A DNA stretch of 64,000 bases from Wurfbainia villosa (taxonomy: Eukaryota > Streptophyta > Magnoliopsida > Zingiberales > Zingiberaceae): the NCBI GenBank assembly GCA_025175895.1, contig JAKLTH010000227.1, forward strand, positions 1,591,501 to 1,655,500, given 5' to 3'. Position numbers and translations under genes: made by a program. The first letter of the stretch is position 1. Every line of letters begins with the position of its first letter. Shown piece after piece: positions 50,679 to 62,159 of the stretch. The notes under the pieces were generated by a model. That model did no database searches and was not told the DNA's origin. It worked only from the letters and a program-made list of their open reading frames with translations.

Positions 50679-52131
50679 TGTTAGGAATTGGAATGGCTAG
50701 AGGGGGTGAATAGCGAGATGAAATTCGATCGCTTAGGTCTACAATTTCAAGTTAGCGCAGCTGAAATAGAAATAATAAAAGCAATAACGAAATAGACAAC
50801 AAGCTAACATTAACGATATAACGTGTTCGAACCGCACGGTTCCTACCCACCTGATCGAGCTCTTAAAGAGCCCTAGTGATGCACACGCACTCACTAATGA
50901 TAAACACTCTTCTCGACACAAGTCGAGGCGAGAAACCCCTTACAATAGATCTTACAACAAGAAGAACGAAATACAAGCAATATACAATGTAAATATGAAA
51001 TACAAGTAAAGAAAAGACTTACAACACTTGTTTTGATTGCTTGAATGCTTGGTTGCTTGCTTGCACTGGAGACCTGATTTGCACCAACAAATCGCCTAAT
51101 AGCCTCAAGAACTCGTTGCTTTTTCCTCCATCACGAGCTCCATATATAGCTTCAACAGCCGGAAAAAGTCTATCACCGATCGACGGGACCATCACGATCG
51201 ATGTCATCATTGTCCGTGAGACAACGACTAGTTCCACGCTGGATAAGTCCAACGGAACTACCATCACCGACCGATTGACCATCGCCGACCGATGGAGTCC
51301 TCACTGATCCGAGTCTCGACTCCATTCTCGCGGTCGAATTCTCGAGCACTACCGATCGATCACACGACAAGATCGCTGAGCCATCACCGATCGCTAACCT
51401 GGCGGCCGATCGCTAGGCCATAACCCGCAATAAACCCTAGTTGATTCGGTCCTGACCGTCACATGGCACTGGCACCGATTAACACACCTCAAACATGAGG
51501 TTTTAACTCAAGTATGGTTCCCCCATACTTGCTAGACCACCCTTAGCCTAGACCTAAGCCTTATAGCCACCTCCATCAGCCTCACGCCTCTCGGATCCCT
51601 CCAAGTCATCCATGACTTGTTCATCCATCGCGCTAGCCTTCAGGTGCTTCCGTCGGCTATGTCATGCTAACGGTGTCTACACCGCCAAGGCACATTGGAC
51701 TTACGCCGCCAAGACTCCGCTTGGACTTTACGCCGCCAACCATTGGACTTGTGCTGCCAAGACTACCGCTTGGACTTTACGCCGCCAATATTAATCCCCT
51801 TGGACTTCAAATGCCAACCCATGTTGGACTTTCCATGCCAAGACCATGCTTGGACTTTCCTTGCCAACCCATGTTGGACTTCTCAAATGCCAAGACCACG
51901 CTTGGACTTTCCCTGCCAACCCATGTTGGACTTCTCAAATGCCAAGACCCATGCTTGGACTTTCCCTTGCCAACCCATGTTAGACTTTTCATGCCAAGTA
52001 CCCATGACTTGGACTTTACCTTGACAATTACATTGTCATATGTTTTTGTCGAAACATCAAAACACATCAAAACATTACTCGAGCCAAACTCGAGTCCTGG
52101 TCAATCGTGACCTGGGCCGATTGCACCAACA
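50679..52131 (-). repeat. 5' LTR of the nested element
   Basis: 1453 bp, with the same tandem CCAACCCATGTTGGACTT units as its partner. The primer-binding site abuts its left edge. Confidence 0.85.
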
Positions 52132-52292
52132 CTAAGGTAGTATCAACTCTTATGACAACCAACACAAAGATAGATAATGATCAAGAAGATAAATCAATTG
52201 ACCTAAAACTTTATAGAAGCATAATTGATAGTTTTTTATACTTAACCGCTAGTAGACCCGACATTTTATCTACAGTAGATATGTGTGCTAGA
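52132..52292 (+). pseudogene. copia reverse transcriptase/RNase H continuation after the nested insertion
   Basis: Continues the host element's pol: LYRSIIDSFLYLTASRPDIL and VDMCAR, the conserved block after YVDD in copia elements. It picks up where NFDLENTK stops at 45694. It then runs directly into the 3' LTR. Confidence 0.8.
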
Positions 52293-53439
52293 TGTTTGGA
52301 TAATCATTTAGTTAGACAATATTTTGTGATCTAACTATGAATATGTCAAGTGACAAGAAAATTCAAGTGTGAAGACTTGATAAAGGAAAGTCCAAGTATG
52401 AATTTGGCAAGGGAAGTCCGTGGGAAAGTCTTAACGGTGTAAGACCAAATATGTAGTCTTGGTGACGTAAAGTCTAAGCGGACCTTGACAAAGGAAGACT
52501 AAAGGCAAGGTCTTGACAGCGCAAGTCCAAAAAGAGAAACCCAAGACATGATAAAACTGAGGGAAGCTCTTAGAACAAATGTAAGGATGAAGGAGTCGCG
52601 GACTCGGAGGGATCCTGGAGGCACAAGACTGAAGGAAGAGCTAGAAGGTTGAGTTTAGGTCTAGGGAGTTTGACTTCATGAAGTATGATTTGATCATACT
52701 TGAAGTGTATCAATTGACTGATCAGTCACTCGACTGAAGATGACTGAGTTCTGTGACCATCAGTCGACTGTTAGGGTTTGACAATCGACTTGTCCACCAT
52801 CAATCGATTGATATACCATAGTAGTCGACTATTAATAGTGGACATCATTACAGAAGGTTTTCCAGTCGAATGATCGCTTGGAGTACTTGACTGATTACTC
52901 AATTAATTGACTGATGGTATGATCAATTGACTGATCAGAGTCCCGTTGAACAGTGACAATCATGGATCCGGCTCTTCAGAAGTCATTGGATGACGTCAAC
53001 TACAACATCAATCGACTGATATTGTACATCAGTTGATTGATGGAGGTTCAACGGGAAAATCATCTCTCTATAAAAAGAGGACATGAGGTGCTTGAGGAGG
53101 CTAGTCTTTATTTTCCAAACATACTCTCAAGCTCCCCACGTTTTCTTAAGCTTTCTAAGTATTCTTAATTCTCCTCTTCTCTAATTTTTATCTAATAAAA
53201 AGAGTGTCTTGTAAGAAAAAACTTTCTTAGTGGAGATTTGATTGGATTGATCCACCTTAAGGATTGTCATGGAGTAGGAGCTTAATCTCCGAACCACGTA
53301 AAATCCTTCTTGTTAGGCGTTAGCAATTGTATTTTTAATTGTTATTTTATTTAGTATTTGTATTTGATTCCGCTAATTGAAATTGTAAAATTCAAAAGAG
53401 ACTATTCACTCCCTTCTAATCTTCCAAAGATCCCCAATA
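52293..53439 (+). repeat. 3' LTR of the copia element
   Basis: Matches 40527-41666 with substitutions and small indels; same CAGTCGACTG-rich middle. It ends GATCCCCAATA, where the 5' copy has GATCCCCAACA. Confidence 0.75.
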
Positions 53440-54210
53440 CATTCCCCCTATATATAGAGAGAAAGAAAAAAATATTATTCTACATAATTCATTCGTGACC
53501 ACCCGTCAACATCTCCGAAAGAAAAATAGTATTCCAACACCTGAAGACTATCACTTGATCTTGGATTATTTTTAACTATTTTCTGATGGAGTTCTTTTAG
53601 ATAGTTCATGAATACATTTTCACGTGCCTCTTTTTTCAAAGAGCTAATAGCCAACATAAGCACAAAGGATTAATCCTTCATAAATTTGAGGATATCTTTC
53701 CTCTCATATATTGATTATTAATTTTAATGATTAAAGACTCACCATAATTTATCTATGATTCGGAGACGGATTAGTAAGCAGCATTAGATTAAGAATTTCA
53801 ATTTCTTGCCCAATGAATATGTTCTCATATGCGATAAAAATTTGATCGAGCCCCCGAAATAAATATATCTCAGTCCCAACATATTTTCGGCATGTATAAG
53901 TAATAGTCTTCTTCTTCCTCTCGATGACTAATTAAGCGAGCGAAGGCGTTGGAATACTATTTTCCTTTTGAAAGGTCGTCTCCCTCGCGAGTCAACGTCA
54001 AGTCAATCTTATTCTCCTCCTGGAGTATTCCCCACGTCGGAGCCGCCTAGATGACCAAACTCAGGTCCAGTCATCGATGACTACGCGCACCGATTAAACC
54101 ATGTGATTCTAGCCGGACAGTAGCCAACGATCACTGGCAGCGGCGCTTTAAAAAGGAGCTCCGTGGCGGAAATATTGCGATGTGTTAAAGGTCGCTTCTT
54201 TCTGCTGCAG
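53440..54210. other. intergenic, upstream of the small membrane-protein ORF
   Basis: No convincing gene. A pyrimidine-rich tract ending TTCTGCTGCAG sits immediately before the ATG at 54211; it looks like a splice acceptor and leaves open an upstream non-coding exon. Confidence 0.4.
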
Positions 54211-54360
54211 ATGGGGAAGGTTTGCTGCGCCGGACCAAATGAAGACGGCATCAACGTTCTGGGACTTCTCATGGCACTCATCCTCGCCTTGGTGTTGATG
54301 CTCATCTGCTCCCCTCGGCCTCGCCGGCGGGCCCTCATCGTCTTTCCCCCGCGCTTCTGA
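54211..54360 (+). CDS. possible 49-aa single-pass membrane microprotein
   Basis: The ATG at 54211 gives a 49-aa protein. It starts MGKVCCAGPNEDG, has one hydrophobic helix (NVLGLLMALILALVLMLIC) and ends with a basic patch PRPRRRALIVFPPRF. The same frame is open back to 54163, but that extension (MAEILRCVKG...) is less likely. Base composition is GC-richer than the flanks, as in other coding exons here. The positive-inside pattern would place the C terminus in the cytosol. I do not recognise a named family. Confidence 0.45.
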   Translation: MGKVCCAGPNEDGINVLGLLMALILALVLMLICSPRPRRRALIVFPPRF

Positions 54361-55342
54361 AAAAGGTAACAAAGCATCACAGGTCCCTTTTCTCGTCGCA
54401 GGCAATTTTCATACGCTCTCTCGGAGGCTAATTAATTGCTATTTTTTTTTTTTTTTTTACATAACGATGGCGAAACTAGCTATCCAGACGAAGAGGAGGA
54501 GTTCAGCTAGTTCTTCAGCTTCGATCGGCATGTCACGTATGTAATTTAACCGTCGGCAGTCGGCACCCTTTAATTTCCTCCATCGATCATCTGGTCGTTT
54601 TTTTCTGTACTTTCAATGTCCGAACTCAAAACTAGCTACTGTGCGCTTTGTAAGGATTTTTAAATTTATAGTCGCGTTTAAAAAGGATTAAGTTCGTATT
54701 AAGGTTCAGTGTTAAATCTATATATATATATATCCTCTGTTTTGTTTATAAACATGGCAGTGTCCGTGTATAAAAGTTATTTGCCAGTCGTCGAGTATTA
54801 ATTAGTCGGGGAAATAAATCGAAAAGATATATAAACAGCTTAAATTCGACGGATTGTAAAATTCGACGAATATATAGCAACGATCTTTAAAGAAGAAGAT
54901 CCGTGATCAAAGAGCACCTACCTAATTTTTATTTGCATAAAATGAAATGCTACGGGGTGGTGCTGGAATACATGAAGTCATCTAGGAATCTGAAACACTA
55001 ATTTATATTTCGTTTTAAATGGTCATTTTAATGTTTTTTATTAACGGGGGTGGGACAGAATCACCACTAAAATTGTGGTGGGATCGGAGTGGACGGTCAA
55101 TCGTGAATCGGCTCTCACTTAATTAATTAACAGCCGAGATATCATATTTGTCTTAACTGGTTGACTGAATAATGGTCAGGGAAAAAAATAACAAAAACAT
55201 TTTCTGGATTCAGTCAATTTTCTGAATTTTTTCAAGGATGTATCATATTTTTTTATTTTTTTATCAAAGTCACATTTAGTTGAACGATTTGATGATAGCT
55301 AATAGTCTCTGGTGTCATTCACTAGTTTCGTTGTTAGATGTT
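54361..55342. other. intergenic, nothing clear
   Basis: AT-rich with a short T-run near 54440 and a short TA run near 54720. No coding or structural feature that I can support. Confidence 0.5.
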
Positions 55343-55572
55343 GTTTCCGTCGGGATAGCGTGATGGTTAAATCACGATCGAGCTTACGGATAAGTCAATG
55401 ATTGATTCCGAAAGAGATTTAAATTTTTTTTTTTGAATTTAAATGACTCTCACGTGTCTTGAATTTACATTACCATGTCAAAGTCTATAAAATCCTTTGT
55501 GATTTATCCTTCTCACAATGACTATAAAACAGATCCGTAAGAACTACTAAATTGACCGATTCTAATATTTGC
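55343..55572 (+). mobile_element. tRNA-derived SINE (copy 3)
   Basis: Third full-length relative, same orientation. A-box-like TAGCGTGATGG at about 55356 and B-box-like TGATTGATTCC at about 55400, then GACTCTCACGTGTCTTGA and the GTGATTTATCCTTCTCACAATGA block. The 3' end is A-rich. More diverged than copy 1. Confidence 0.68.
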
Positions 55573-58489
55573 CAAAAAAATTTTCATAGCCCTGAATCAT
55601 CACTTTTGGATGCAAAATTTAAAATAAAGTTATGACTTTGTTTTTTTACATATATAAATCTTTACCAATCTAATTAATTGAAGATGAATGATTAAAAAAA
55701 AAATAGAACCTTCAATCTATCATAGTACCTGACCTAGTGACCTGTGGTAGTGAATTAATGATTGAAATGGAATTGGAATCTTCTTTCTGAGGATAAAATC
55801 ATTCAATCTGTCTATTTTAAACAACGCATTTGGAATTTAATGCGTCGAAAAGAAGGAACGTCTGCACCAAATATTATATTACTGTTTTCGATGAGTCTAA
55901 AAAAAATAAAAAATAAAATTATCATATTAACATTAACAGTTTCTTACCGTTGCCCCTACGTATGAAGGAGAATAAATCAGATCCCAAATAATTAATATAG
56001 AAATACGAAATGAACGATAATTTGATCGTCACTTACAAAAGTCCACCAAACGTAACCCTAACCCTTCCTTTAAAAAACGTAGAAAGAGTGGAAAAAATTT
56101 CTTCAATTTACTTTGTAAAAATAAATTGAATTTTTTTCTATTTACTTAATGGGCGGAATCCATCTGTGAATTGCTTATTAGTTATTTTTTATAATCCATT
56201 TAAATTGGACAAAAAGGTTTTTTTTTCCCTTATTTTTCTCCGACGAACCAAAGCTATTCCCCGAGGGTTATCGAGCGGCGATGTCACACGAGTCATCTCA
56301 CGGACGACGATCTCACAACTGCTCGTTGCGAGTGGTGACCTCGAACGAGTCACCTCGCATGCCGCCATGGACGATGACCCACATGAGGACTCGGGCTCGC
56401 ACCGTCAATTTATCCATGCGAGATCACCGTTGTATTTTATTTTCTTTCTTTTTCTTCATCGATGATTTCTCTCTCTCTCTCTCTCTTTTAATTTTTTAAT
56501 CGAATTTTAATAAAGATTTTTTTCCGCTTTGAATTTGTTTTCCCGGTTCATCTTCTGGGGCAAACACAAGTTTTACCAAGCTTGTGTATATTATTAATTA
56601 ATATAGTTTATGATTCAAATTTTATTGAGCGATAATCATAAAAAAATACAGTGATGCCGTAAATGATGAAATTTTAATTATGATTTTTTTTATTAAGATC
56701 CTTGATGTCTTCTTGGAATTTCAATGGAAACGATGCATTGGCTAGGACAATACGAATAGATTTTGAAGAAAGGTCTAAATTTTTTTTAGAGTTGGACGAC
56801 AGACTCTTATTTGTCTTTGATCAGCGTCGAGTTAAAACTCTCGGTGATTTATCTCATTTCTGATGATCGTAGAATGACGGATCGATGAATATCGCATTAG
56901 ATTAGATTTGATTTTTATAAAGAATGATGTCTTTCTGCAATATGAAGATTTATTATTATTTTTTTACTCATATTTATAAATAAATTAGACTTTTAATTTT
57001 TGTTTGTAATTGTCGAAGTTTTTAGCCTGAATAATTCAATCATATTTCATAGATACTATCTATCAAGAGAGTACGATAAAATCAATGGATGACCTATGAT
57101 TCAATTCACACCCAATCATTGGAGCTCACATAGTAAAAATTCAATTTAAAATTTCAAATAATAATTGAAGAAATCGTGATAATATGATCATCACTTTACC
57201 GTCTTAACTATCACACTAATTTGGAGCCGATAAATTAGAATTTTATTTTATTTTTATCAGCACTAAGGTGTTCGAATTTTCAGATTGACTAATCTCTGAG
57301 GATGGACAATCTCGTTTCACGGTCCTACAAAGATACCCGTTCGACAGTCGAATCGTAAAGAGATCAAAGTCTCTATGAATCTTCACCAACCACTTGAATA
57401 CATCAGGAAAATATTTACAGTTTAATGGTCCAATCCAAACTTTATGATCGTATCATCCTAAAAAAATTATCCAATATCAAAATCTTACTCTATCCATCCA
57501 AATAAACTCTAATACAAAAGACTATCCTTTTAGATTTTTTGGACATTCATTATCAAATATTATATCAACAACAAATCAAATTGCATTTTTGGAATATTTT
57601 TTCTCTTTTGTAGCTTGCACCGATAAATTAGACTTTTAAGAATATATTGCATGGAAGTCGTATCTTTCTTATTAAAATTGTCCGTTTTTAATATTATTTA
57701 TTAGTGTTGGTCTTATTCTTCCAACTTGTTTACAAACGTCGCGTAGACGTCAGCAAGCCAGAGACCGATCTGGTTCGCCATTGTTTCTTGTGTTTAATAT
57801 TTATATAATTTTATTAAGCATTTTGATTAAAATATTCGATTTATAATTTTTATTTTCAAATAAGAAGAATGCACTAACATTATTTTAATAGAAAACACTG
57901 AGAGGAGTTAAAAGTCAGGCCCGTATCTAATGTAAGATCAAGACTATTGTCTCGGGACCATTTTTAAAATAGATTAAATATCTTTTAAAAGGATAAAAAA
58001 AAATATAAAGGATCTAAAAATAATTCATTAATATATTTTTTAAAATTCACTTTAAATTTTAGGCACGGTGAAAATTGATTGTGTGTTACCAGAAAAGAAA
58101 AGATTATTTAGATCCCGCTGAGTATGACATTGTTCCCTATTCTGCCTTCGTGTTTGGTTTTGTCAACAATTTTATTAATCATTTTACCAAAATATAGCCT
58201 CTCTATTTTTTTTTATCCAAAAGTTAAAAAAAAAAATTGGGTAAAAAAATAAAATAAAATAACGTTGGAGTGCGATAAACACAATATGAAGGCGTATTTG
58301 GGTGTTTTTTTTTATTCGGGTAATTTCGAGGAATCGAGAAAACGAAACGAGGAATTCGTGCGAACGTTCAACGCGTCGAGCGATCCCGTGGCCGATCTTG
58401 TAAATAGGCATATCCACTTCTATCTCCGCCTCCTCGTTCCCAATTCCCTCAGCCTTCTCTCCGAATTCCAAACCCTAAGTTCTTCTTCC
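55573..58489. other. intergenic, upstream of the C2-domain gene
   Basis: Mostly AT-rich. A GC-richer island at about 56240-56430 has open frames but no recognisable domain. 56800-56905 weakly resembles the SINE 3' half. A CT run sits near 56466-56486. 58380-58489 is probably 5' untranslated sequence of the next gene. Confidence 0.45.
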
Positions 58490-59254
58490 ATGGCGTACCG
58501 GACGCTCGAGATCACCCTGATCTCCGCCAAGGACCTCAAGAAAGTCAACCTTATCTCCAAGATGGCCGTTTACGCCGTCGTCTCCCTCTCCTCCGACTCC
58601 CGCTCACGGCTGCGGACTCCGCCGGACCGCGAGGGCGGTCGCAACCCCACCTGGAACTCCACCCTCCGCTTCACCGTCCCCGCCGACGCCGATCTCGCCC
58701 GCACGCACTTCTTCCACATCCTCCTGCGCACCGAGCGCGTCCTCGGCGACCGCAACGTCGGCGAGGTCCGCGTCCCTCTCTCGGACCTGCTCTCGGGCGT
58801 CGGCGAGGGCCCGCGGCCCGTCCAGGTCCTCAGCTACCAGGTCCGGAAGACGACCTCTGGCAAACCCAAAGGCGTCCTCAACTTCTCCTATAAGCTCGGC
58901 GAGCGCGTCGCGGAGCCGGCGGCCCCCGCACCGCCGACTGGATATCCTCCTCAGCCCACACCGAAGGCCGATGAGCCCGTGATGGCGTACCCCGTAGGGA
59001 CCAGCTACGGAGCATATCCGCCCCCGTATCCACCGCCCGTGGGGTACCAGCAGCCGCGGGCATACGGGCACCCGCCGGCGGGGTACGGGTATGGGACGGC
59101 GCAGCCTCAACCGCCGAGGAAGAACAGGATGGGGTTGGGATTGGGGGCGGGGTTGCTTGGAGGCGCACTCGGAGGACTTCTGATCGGAGACATGGTCTCC
59201 GATGCTGCGGGATACGACGGGGGATTTGGCGATGGCGGTGGCTTTGATTTCTAG
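58490..59254 (+). CDS. SRC2: SRC2-like C2-domain protein
   Basis: Intronless, 254 aa, strongly GC-rich. An N-terminal C2 domain (about 1-125) starts MAYRTLEITLISAKDLKKV, followed by KMAVYAVVSLSSD, NPTWNSTLRF and GDRNVGEVRVPLSDLL. Next comes a Pro/Tyr/Gly-rich linker (about 140-215: YPPPYPPPVGYQQP and similar). The Gly/Leu-rich C-terminal segment GLGLGAGLLGGALGGLLIGD ends in GGFDF. This matches the soybean/Arabidopsis SRC2 (cold-regulated) layout (remembered), a membrane-associated protein tied to cold and calcium responses. The canonical C2 calcium-binding aspartates are largely not visible, as in other SRC2 proteins. The ATG at 58490 is chosen because it aligns with the family; the frame stays open back to 58265, but that stretch looks untranslated. 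Confidence 0.85.
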   Translation: MAYRTLEITLISAKDLKKVNLISKMAVYAVVSLSSDSRSRLRTPPDREGGRNPTWNSTLRFTVPADADLARTHFFHILLRTERVLGDRNVGEVRVPLSDLLSGVGEGPRPVQVLSYQVRKTTSGKPKGVLNFSYKLGERVAEPAAPAPPTGYPPQPTPKADEPVMAYPVGTSYGAYPPPYPPPVGYQQPRAYGHPPAGYGYGTAQPQPPRKNRMGLGLGAGLLGGALGGLLIGDMVSDAAGYDGGFGDGGGFDF

Positions 59255-59909
59255 AACCGACTTGGCGTTGTTTCTTCTGCGCTTTATTAGAAGACGAGCA
59301 GCCGATGCAGTTAGAATATCATTGAGAACTATGTTGTCCCTATATTGTCAATTTTACGATGTATGCTTTCCGCATTTTGTTCGCTAGTTTGATTATAGGA
59401 TTTTTAAAAGCTTTCCTTTTATTATTAAATAAATATTTTATCAGGAAGAAATAAAAAATAAGAATTTTAGTTCTAGATAAAAGTACTCTAATAACAAAAT
59501 AAAATTCTTAAAGCGAGTTTTGCTATTAATTAAAATTTGGAAGATCTTAAAAGAAGCTTGTAAATGCTAGAGAGTAGAAGCAGCCATATTCGATCTTAAT
59601 TAGTGTGAGAAAGAAAGTTTTCCTTCAATGATTAAAAGCAATAAGTCGGTATATCGATCCTAATTAAAATTTAAAGTCGACCATTTAATACAAATTGTTC
59701 AATACATTTTTATAAACTAGTATAATAAATCACTCAGTTAAAAAAAATAGGCAATAAATTTATTAAAAAGTTGAACCGGTTCAGTTTGGACTAGATTTCA
59801 CTCAATTCGGGTCGAGTCAGCAGCCTTGCCACTTCTCGAACCCTAATGCCCTCATCGTGTTCTGTTCTGATCTTCGTTCGCACGCTATCACGCGATGAGT
59901 GGGCGGCGG

Positions 59910-59918
59910 AAACCCTAA
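59910..59918 (+). promoter_or_regulatory. telo-box AAACCCTAA
   Basis: Exact AAACCCTAA, with a second ACCCTAA at about 59840. Telo-boxes near the TATA box are typical of plant snoRNA and ribosomal-protein gene promoters (established). It lies about 30 bp upstream of a TATA box and about 135 bp upstream of the first candidate snoRNA. Confidence 0.6.
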
Positions 59919-59947
59919 TTATCTTCCGCTATCTATTATTTTTTATC

Positions 59948-59955
59948 TATAAATA
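59948..59955 (+). promoter_or_regulatory. TATA box of the non-coding unit
   Basis: TATAAATA on plus, 30 bp downstream of the telo-box. It predicts a start near 59980, upstream of the snoRNA candidate at 60054. Confidence 0.5.
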
Positions 59956-60053
59956 TATCTATCAATAGTCGTTTGCCTATTCGTTCTTTAGATCCTTAAG
60001 GTTTATTTTGCCCAGGTTCACAATCAATGGTTCTTATTCTTCTTCTTCGAAGT

Positions 60054-60159
60054 GGAGATTGCTGTGACGACTACGGAAATTCAAGCTCAACAGACCGGAT
60101 CACAGATCTCTCTTCGATGGATTTGTATGTCGACCACCCCGCTGACCTGAGCAATCTCC
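60054..60159 (+). ncRNA. candidate C/D snoRNA A, copy 1
   Basis: 106 nt closed by a perfect 9-bp terminal stem GGAGATTGC / GCAATCTCC. A box-C-like GTGACGA follows the 5' stem and box D CTGA directly precedes the 3' stem. Copy 2 at 62160-62265 has exactly the same length, stem and D box, although the middle has many substitutions. The box C departs from RUGAUGA, so the snoRNA class is inferred from the stem and D box. No rRNA target assigned. Confidence 0.5.
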
Positions 60160-60404
60160 ATTAGATGTCTCTTTTTGTCGTATTTAATTTCTGATTTTTT
60201 TTTTCGATGTTGGGTTACCGGTCTCTTCCCTCGATGTTATTCTTCACTTCATTGATCAACAGGTGCCTTTCTTTTCTATTTCTCTAGATCTCTACATGAT
60301 TGATCGAAATGTATACTCTTGCGGAGAGTCCCTTATCATCATTGCCAAAAAAAGTTCTTACATTGTTTAGTTGATCTTTTCCTTTAATCTGTGTCTATGA
60401 AATT

Positions 60405-60518
60405 GGAGAATGATGGGATGAGGATAAGGGAGCTCCCTCTTCTGAAGTACACATTGAGGATGCTCGCTGGCAGAATCGAACCTTTAACAAACATGCCAAC
60501 TCTGAGCCATTGTTCTCC
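60405..60518 (+). ncRNA. candidate C/D snoRNA B, copy 1
   Basis: The ends GGAGAATGATGG and CCATTGTTCTCC pair over 12 positions, including two G-U pairs. A box-C-like GATGAGGA lies inside the stem on the 5' side and box D CTGA just before the 3' strand. Its counterpart is 62468-62576. The blocks TCCCTCTTCT, GGCAGAATCGAAC and TTAACAAA are conserved between copies. It could be another structured RNA class. Confidence 0.4.
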
Positions 60519-61029
60519 TTGTATTCTCTTTCTTGGTTTATTATTATTATTATTATTTCAAATTTTTTATATTTTTTACAATTCTATGATAAGGACGAAG
60601 TAAAATCTCGAATTATTCAACCTTTGATCTGAGTATCTATCATCCAAATGGCGCTTTCGATTTATTTCTGAATCATAGGCTATTTGTTATTTCAATTCTA
60701 TTTTTAAACTACGGTTTTCTCTTCCAATTTTTAATACTTGCAATTTCGCCGTGCCGATGAGAATAAAAATTTTCGTAGGGCACCTATGCACACATCCTAG
60801 TTTTAGGTTGTGGATGAGAATAAATACGCTCATGCTGATGAGTGCGCTTCTCTATTTTTTGTTTATTAGTTATTATTACAAGTTTTTTTATTTTTTTTTC
60901 TTACTGATTAGCTTTTGATGATCGCTGTGTGTTGGAATTACCGACTGATGTGGGTAAAACCATTATGAAGAATATCATCTGGTCTTCTGAAGCATTTATT
61001 TTCCATCTTATCTTTGGCTTGATATTTTT

Positions 61030-61270
61030 TTTTCATTAAAGCAAATTGTTGTTTCGTTGAATTTCTAACGCCGTCTGCATGAATTTCTTTATATTTGAAA
61101 TCCCAATGAGGATGATAAGACCTCTTGATAGGAAGTGCCGTATGACACTTTAAACAGCAGCTGTGCCAACCAGTTAATTGCACTTTTCTCTGCATCTGCT
61201 CCACTCAAATTCTGTAAGAATTGTGCTGTAGCATATGTCAAATGATTTGTGTAGATTGACTGGAACTGGT
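61030..61270 (+). repeat. conserved block C of the duplicated unit, copy 1
   Basis: Closely matches 62975-63215. Shared stretches include AAGTGCCGTATGACACTTTA and GGAACTGGTCATGGTTGTTT. No shared reading frame is evident. It may include further small RNAs, but I cannot place boxes reliably. Confidence 0.6.
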
Positions 61271-61351
61271 CATGGTTGTTTTGTGTGATTTTAATAGGGT
61301 CTCTGAGGGTTCCATGAGTTTAATGTTAACTATTGTTCTCTAGAGCTGATT

Positions 61352-61493
61352 CCACGTCTTCAGTAGCTTATGCAGCGATAGATGGTGCTATTTTCAGGCT
61401 GATAAGAATTCTTTCTTGCCTTTTCGTGTGCTGATAGGAATCTGTGGACAACTTTTAATTTATCCACGGTGCCGTTTAAGTCGATTACATTTG
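61352..61493 (+). ncRNA. candidate H/ACA-like RNA E, copy 1
   Basis: 142 nt ending ACA plus 3 nt (61488-61493). A 3' hairpin CTGTGGA...TCCACGG is matched in copy 2 by CCGTGG...CCTACGG, with changes that keep pairing. An ANANNA-type H box (ATAAGA) lies at about 61403. The 5' hairpin is weak and the H box is not clear in copy 2, so this call is tentative. Confidence 0.3.
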
Positions 61494-61596
61494 CTCCGTT
61501 TAGCCTGAAGCATAGATACGACTGCATATTTCAGTTTCACTTTTTCATTACTGTTTTTGTTATTGTTACTAAATTATGTTTATATTGGTTTAAATT

Positions 61597-61688
61597 ATGC
61601 AAGTGATGAGAAACATAGACAGGGACTCTGCACTCTTCCATGAGGTTGATGACTAGTTCTATGGTAAATGGGAATCTCTCTGATGCAA
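61597..61688 (+). ncRNA. candidate C/D snoRNA D, copy 1 (25S rRNA guide)
   Basis: 92 nt with box C GTGATGA (61603-61609), an internal C'-like TTGATGA, box D CTGA (61680-61683) and short pairing ends (TGCA/TGCA). The bases before box D, GGGAATCTCT, complement GAGATTCCC of plant 25S rRNA. TAGACAGGGAC nearer the 5' end complements GTCCCTGTCTA, which lies a few bases downstream in the same rRNA segment (rRNA remembered, not looked up). The fifth-base rule would target the A of GAGATTCCC; this may correspond to the yeast snR63 site. Copy 2 is at 63524-63615, same length. Confidence 0.62.
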
Positions 61689-62159
61689 TGTTTTAATTTT
61701 TTTAAAGCTGAGTTCTTAAATTTTGCAATTAATTTATTCTGAATACATAAGATAGGGATGCTTTTTTGTCACTACCATTAAGGCCTTTCGTCATGCTTTG
61801 AGACTATTCTTTGCACAGGATTTTGAATTTCGTTACTTTTTTTTTTGTTTACTCAGTTTCTATTATTCTGACTCCTTGAATAAATAAAAACTTTCGTTCT
61901 TCCTAGGTGGCAAACTATGCGGAATAGACATGGAGACATAAACTGAGGAGTATTTTTTTAATTTTATAGGTTATCTCTGGTTTACTTTGTTGCATGGTTC
62001 GTTCTAAAGGTTTGGAATCAAAAGTATATTTTTGTGTTCATTTGATGGTGTCAATCATTCTTTGAATGCCATCGTGTTGTTTTGTCTATTCCTTCTTTAG
62101 ATGTGCAAGTTTATTTTGCCCAGGTACAAAATCAATATTTCTTGATCCTTCTTCAAAGT

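Larger units (their letters stand above)
45695..52131 (-). mobile_element. gag-only copia-like retrotransposon nested in the copia element
   Basis: 6437 bp. LTRs at 45695-47137 and 50679-52131; TGTTAGG start and CACCAACA end on plus; 5-bp target duplication CTAAG at 45690-45694 and 52132-52136. The primer-binding site lies on minus at 50665-50678 (AGTGGTATCGAGCC) and the polypurine tract on minus at 47138-47152 (AAAAAGGGGGAGAT), so the element is transcribed right to left, opposite to its host. The 3.5-kb interior holds gag remnants only and no pol, so it is non-autonomous. Confidence 0.88.
40527..53439 (+). mobile_element. decayed Ty1/copia retrotransposon, interrupted by a second element
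   Basis: LTRs at 40527-41666 and 52293-53439 share TGTTTGGATAATCATTTA at their starts and end in GATCCCCAA(C/T)A. The primer-binding site TGGTATCCGAG follows at about 41669 (tRNA-Met type). The internal order is gag, protease, integrase, reverse transcriptase: the Ty1/copia order. Stop codons occur throughout, and a 6.4-kb element sits in the reverse transcriptase. The interior runs from a reverse transcriptase/RNase H remnant straight into the 3' LTR, so most of RNase H and the polypurine tract are deleted. No matching target duplication flanks the LTRs, consistent with later rearrangement. Confidence 0.82.

Noticed and set aside
58570..59168. Minus-strand frames opposite the C2-domain gene
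   Set aside because: Shadows of a GC-rich coding exon; no recognisable motif.
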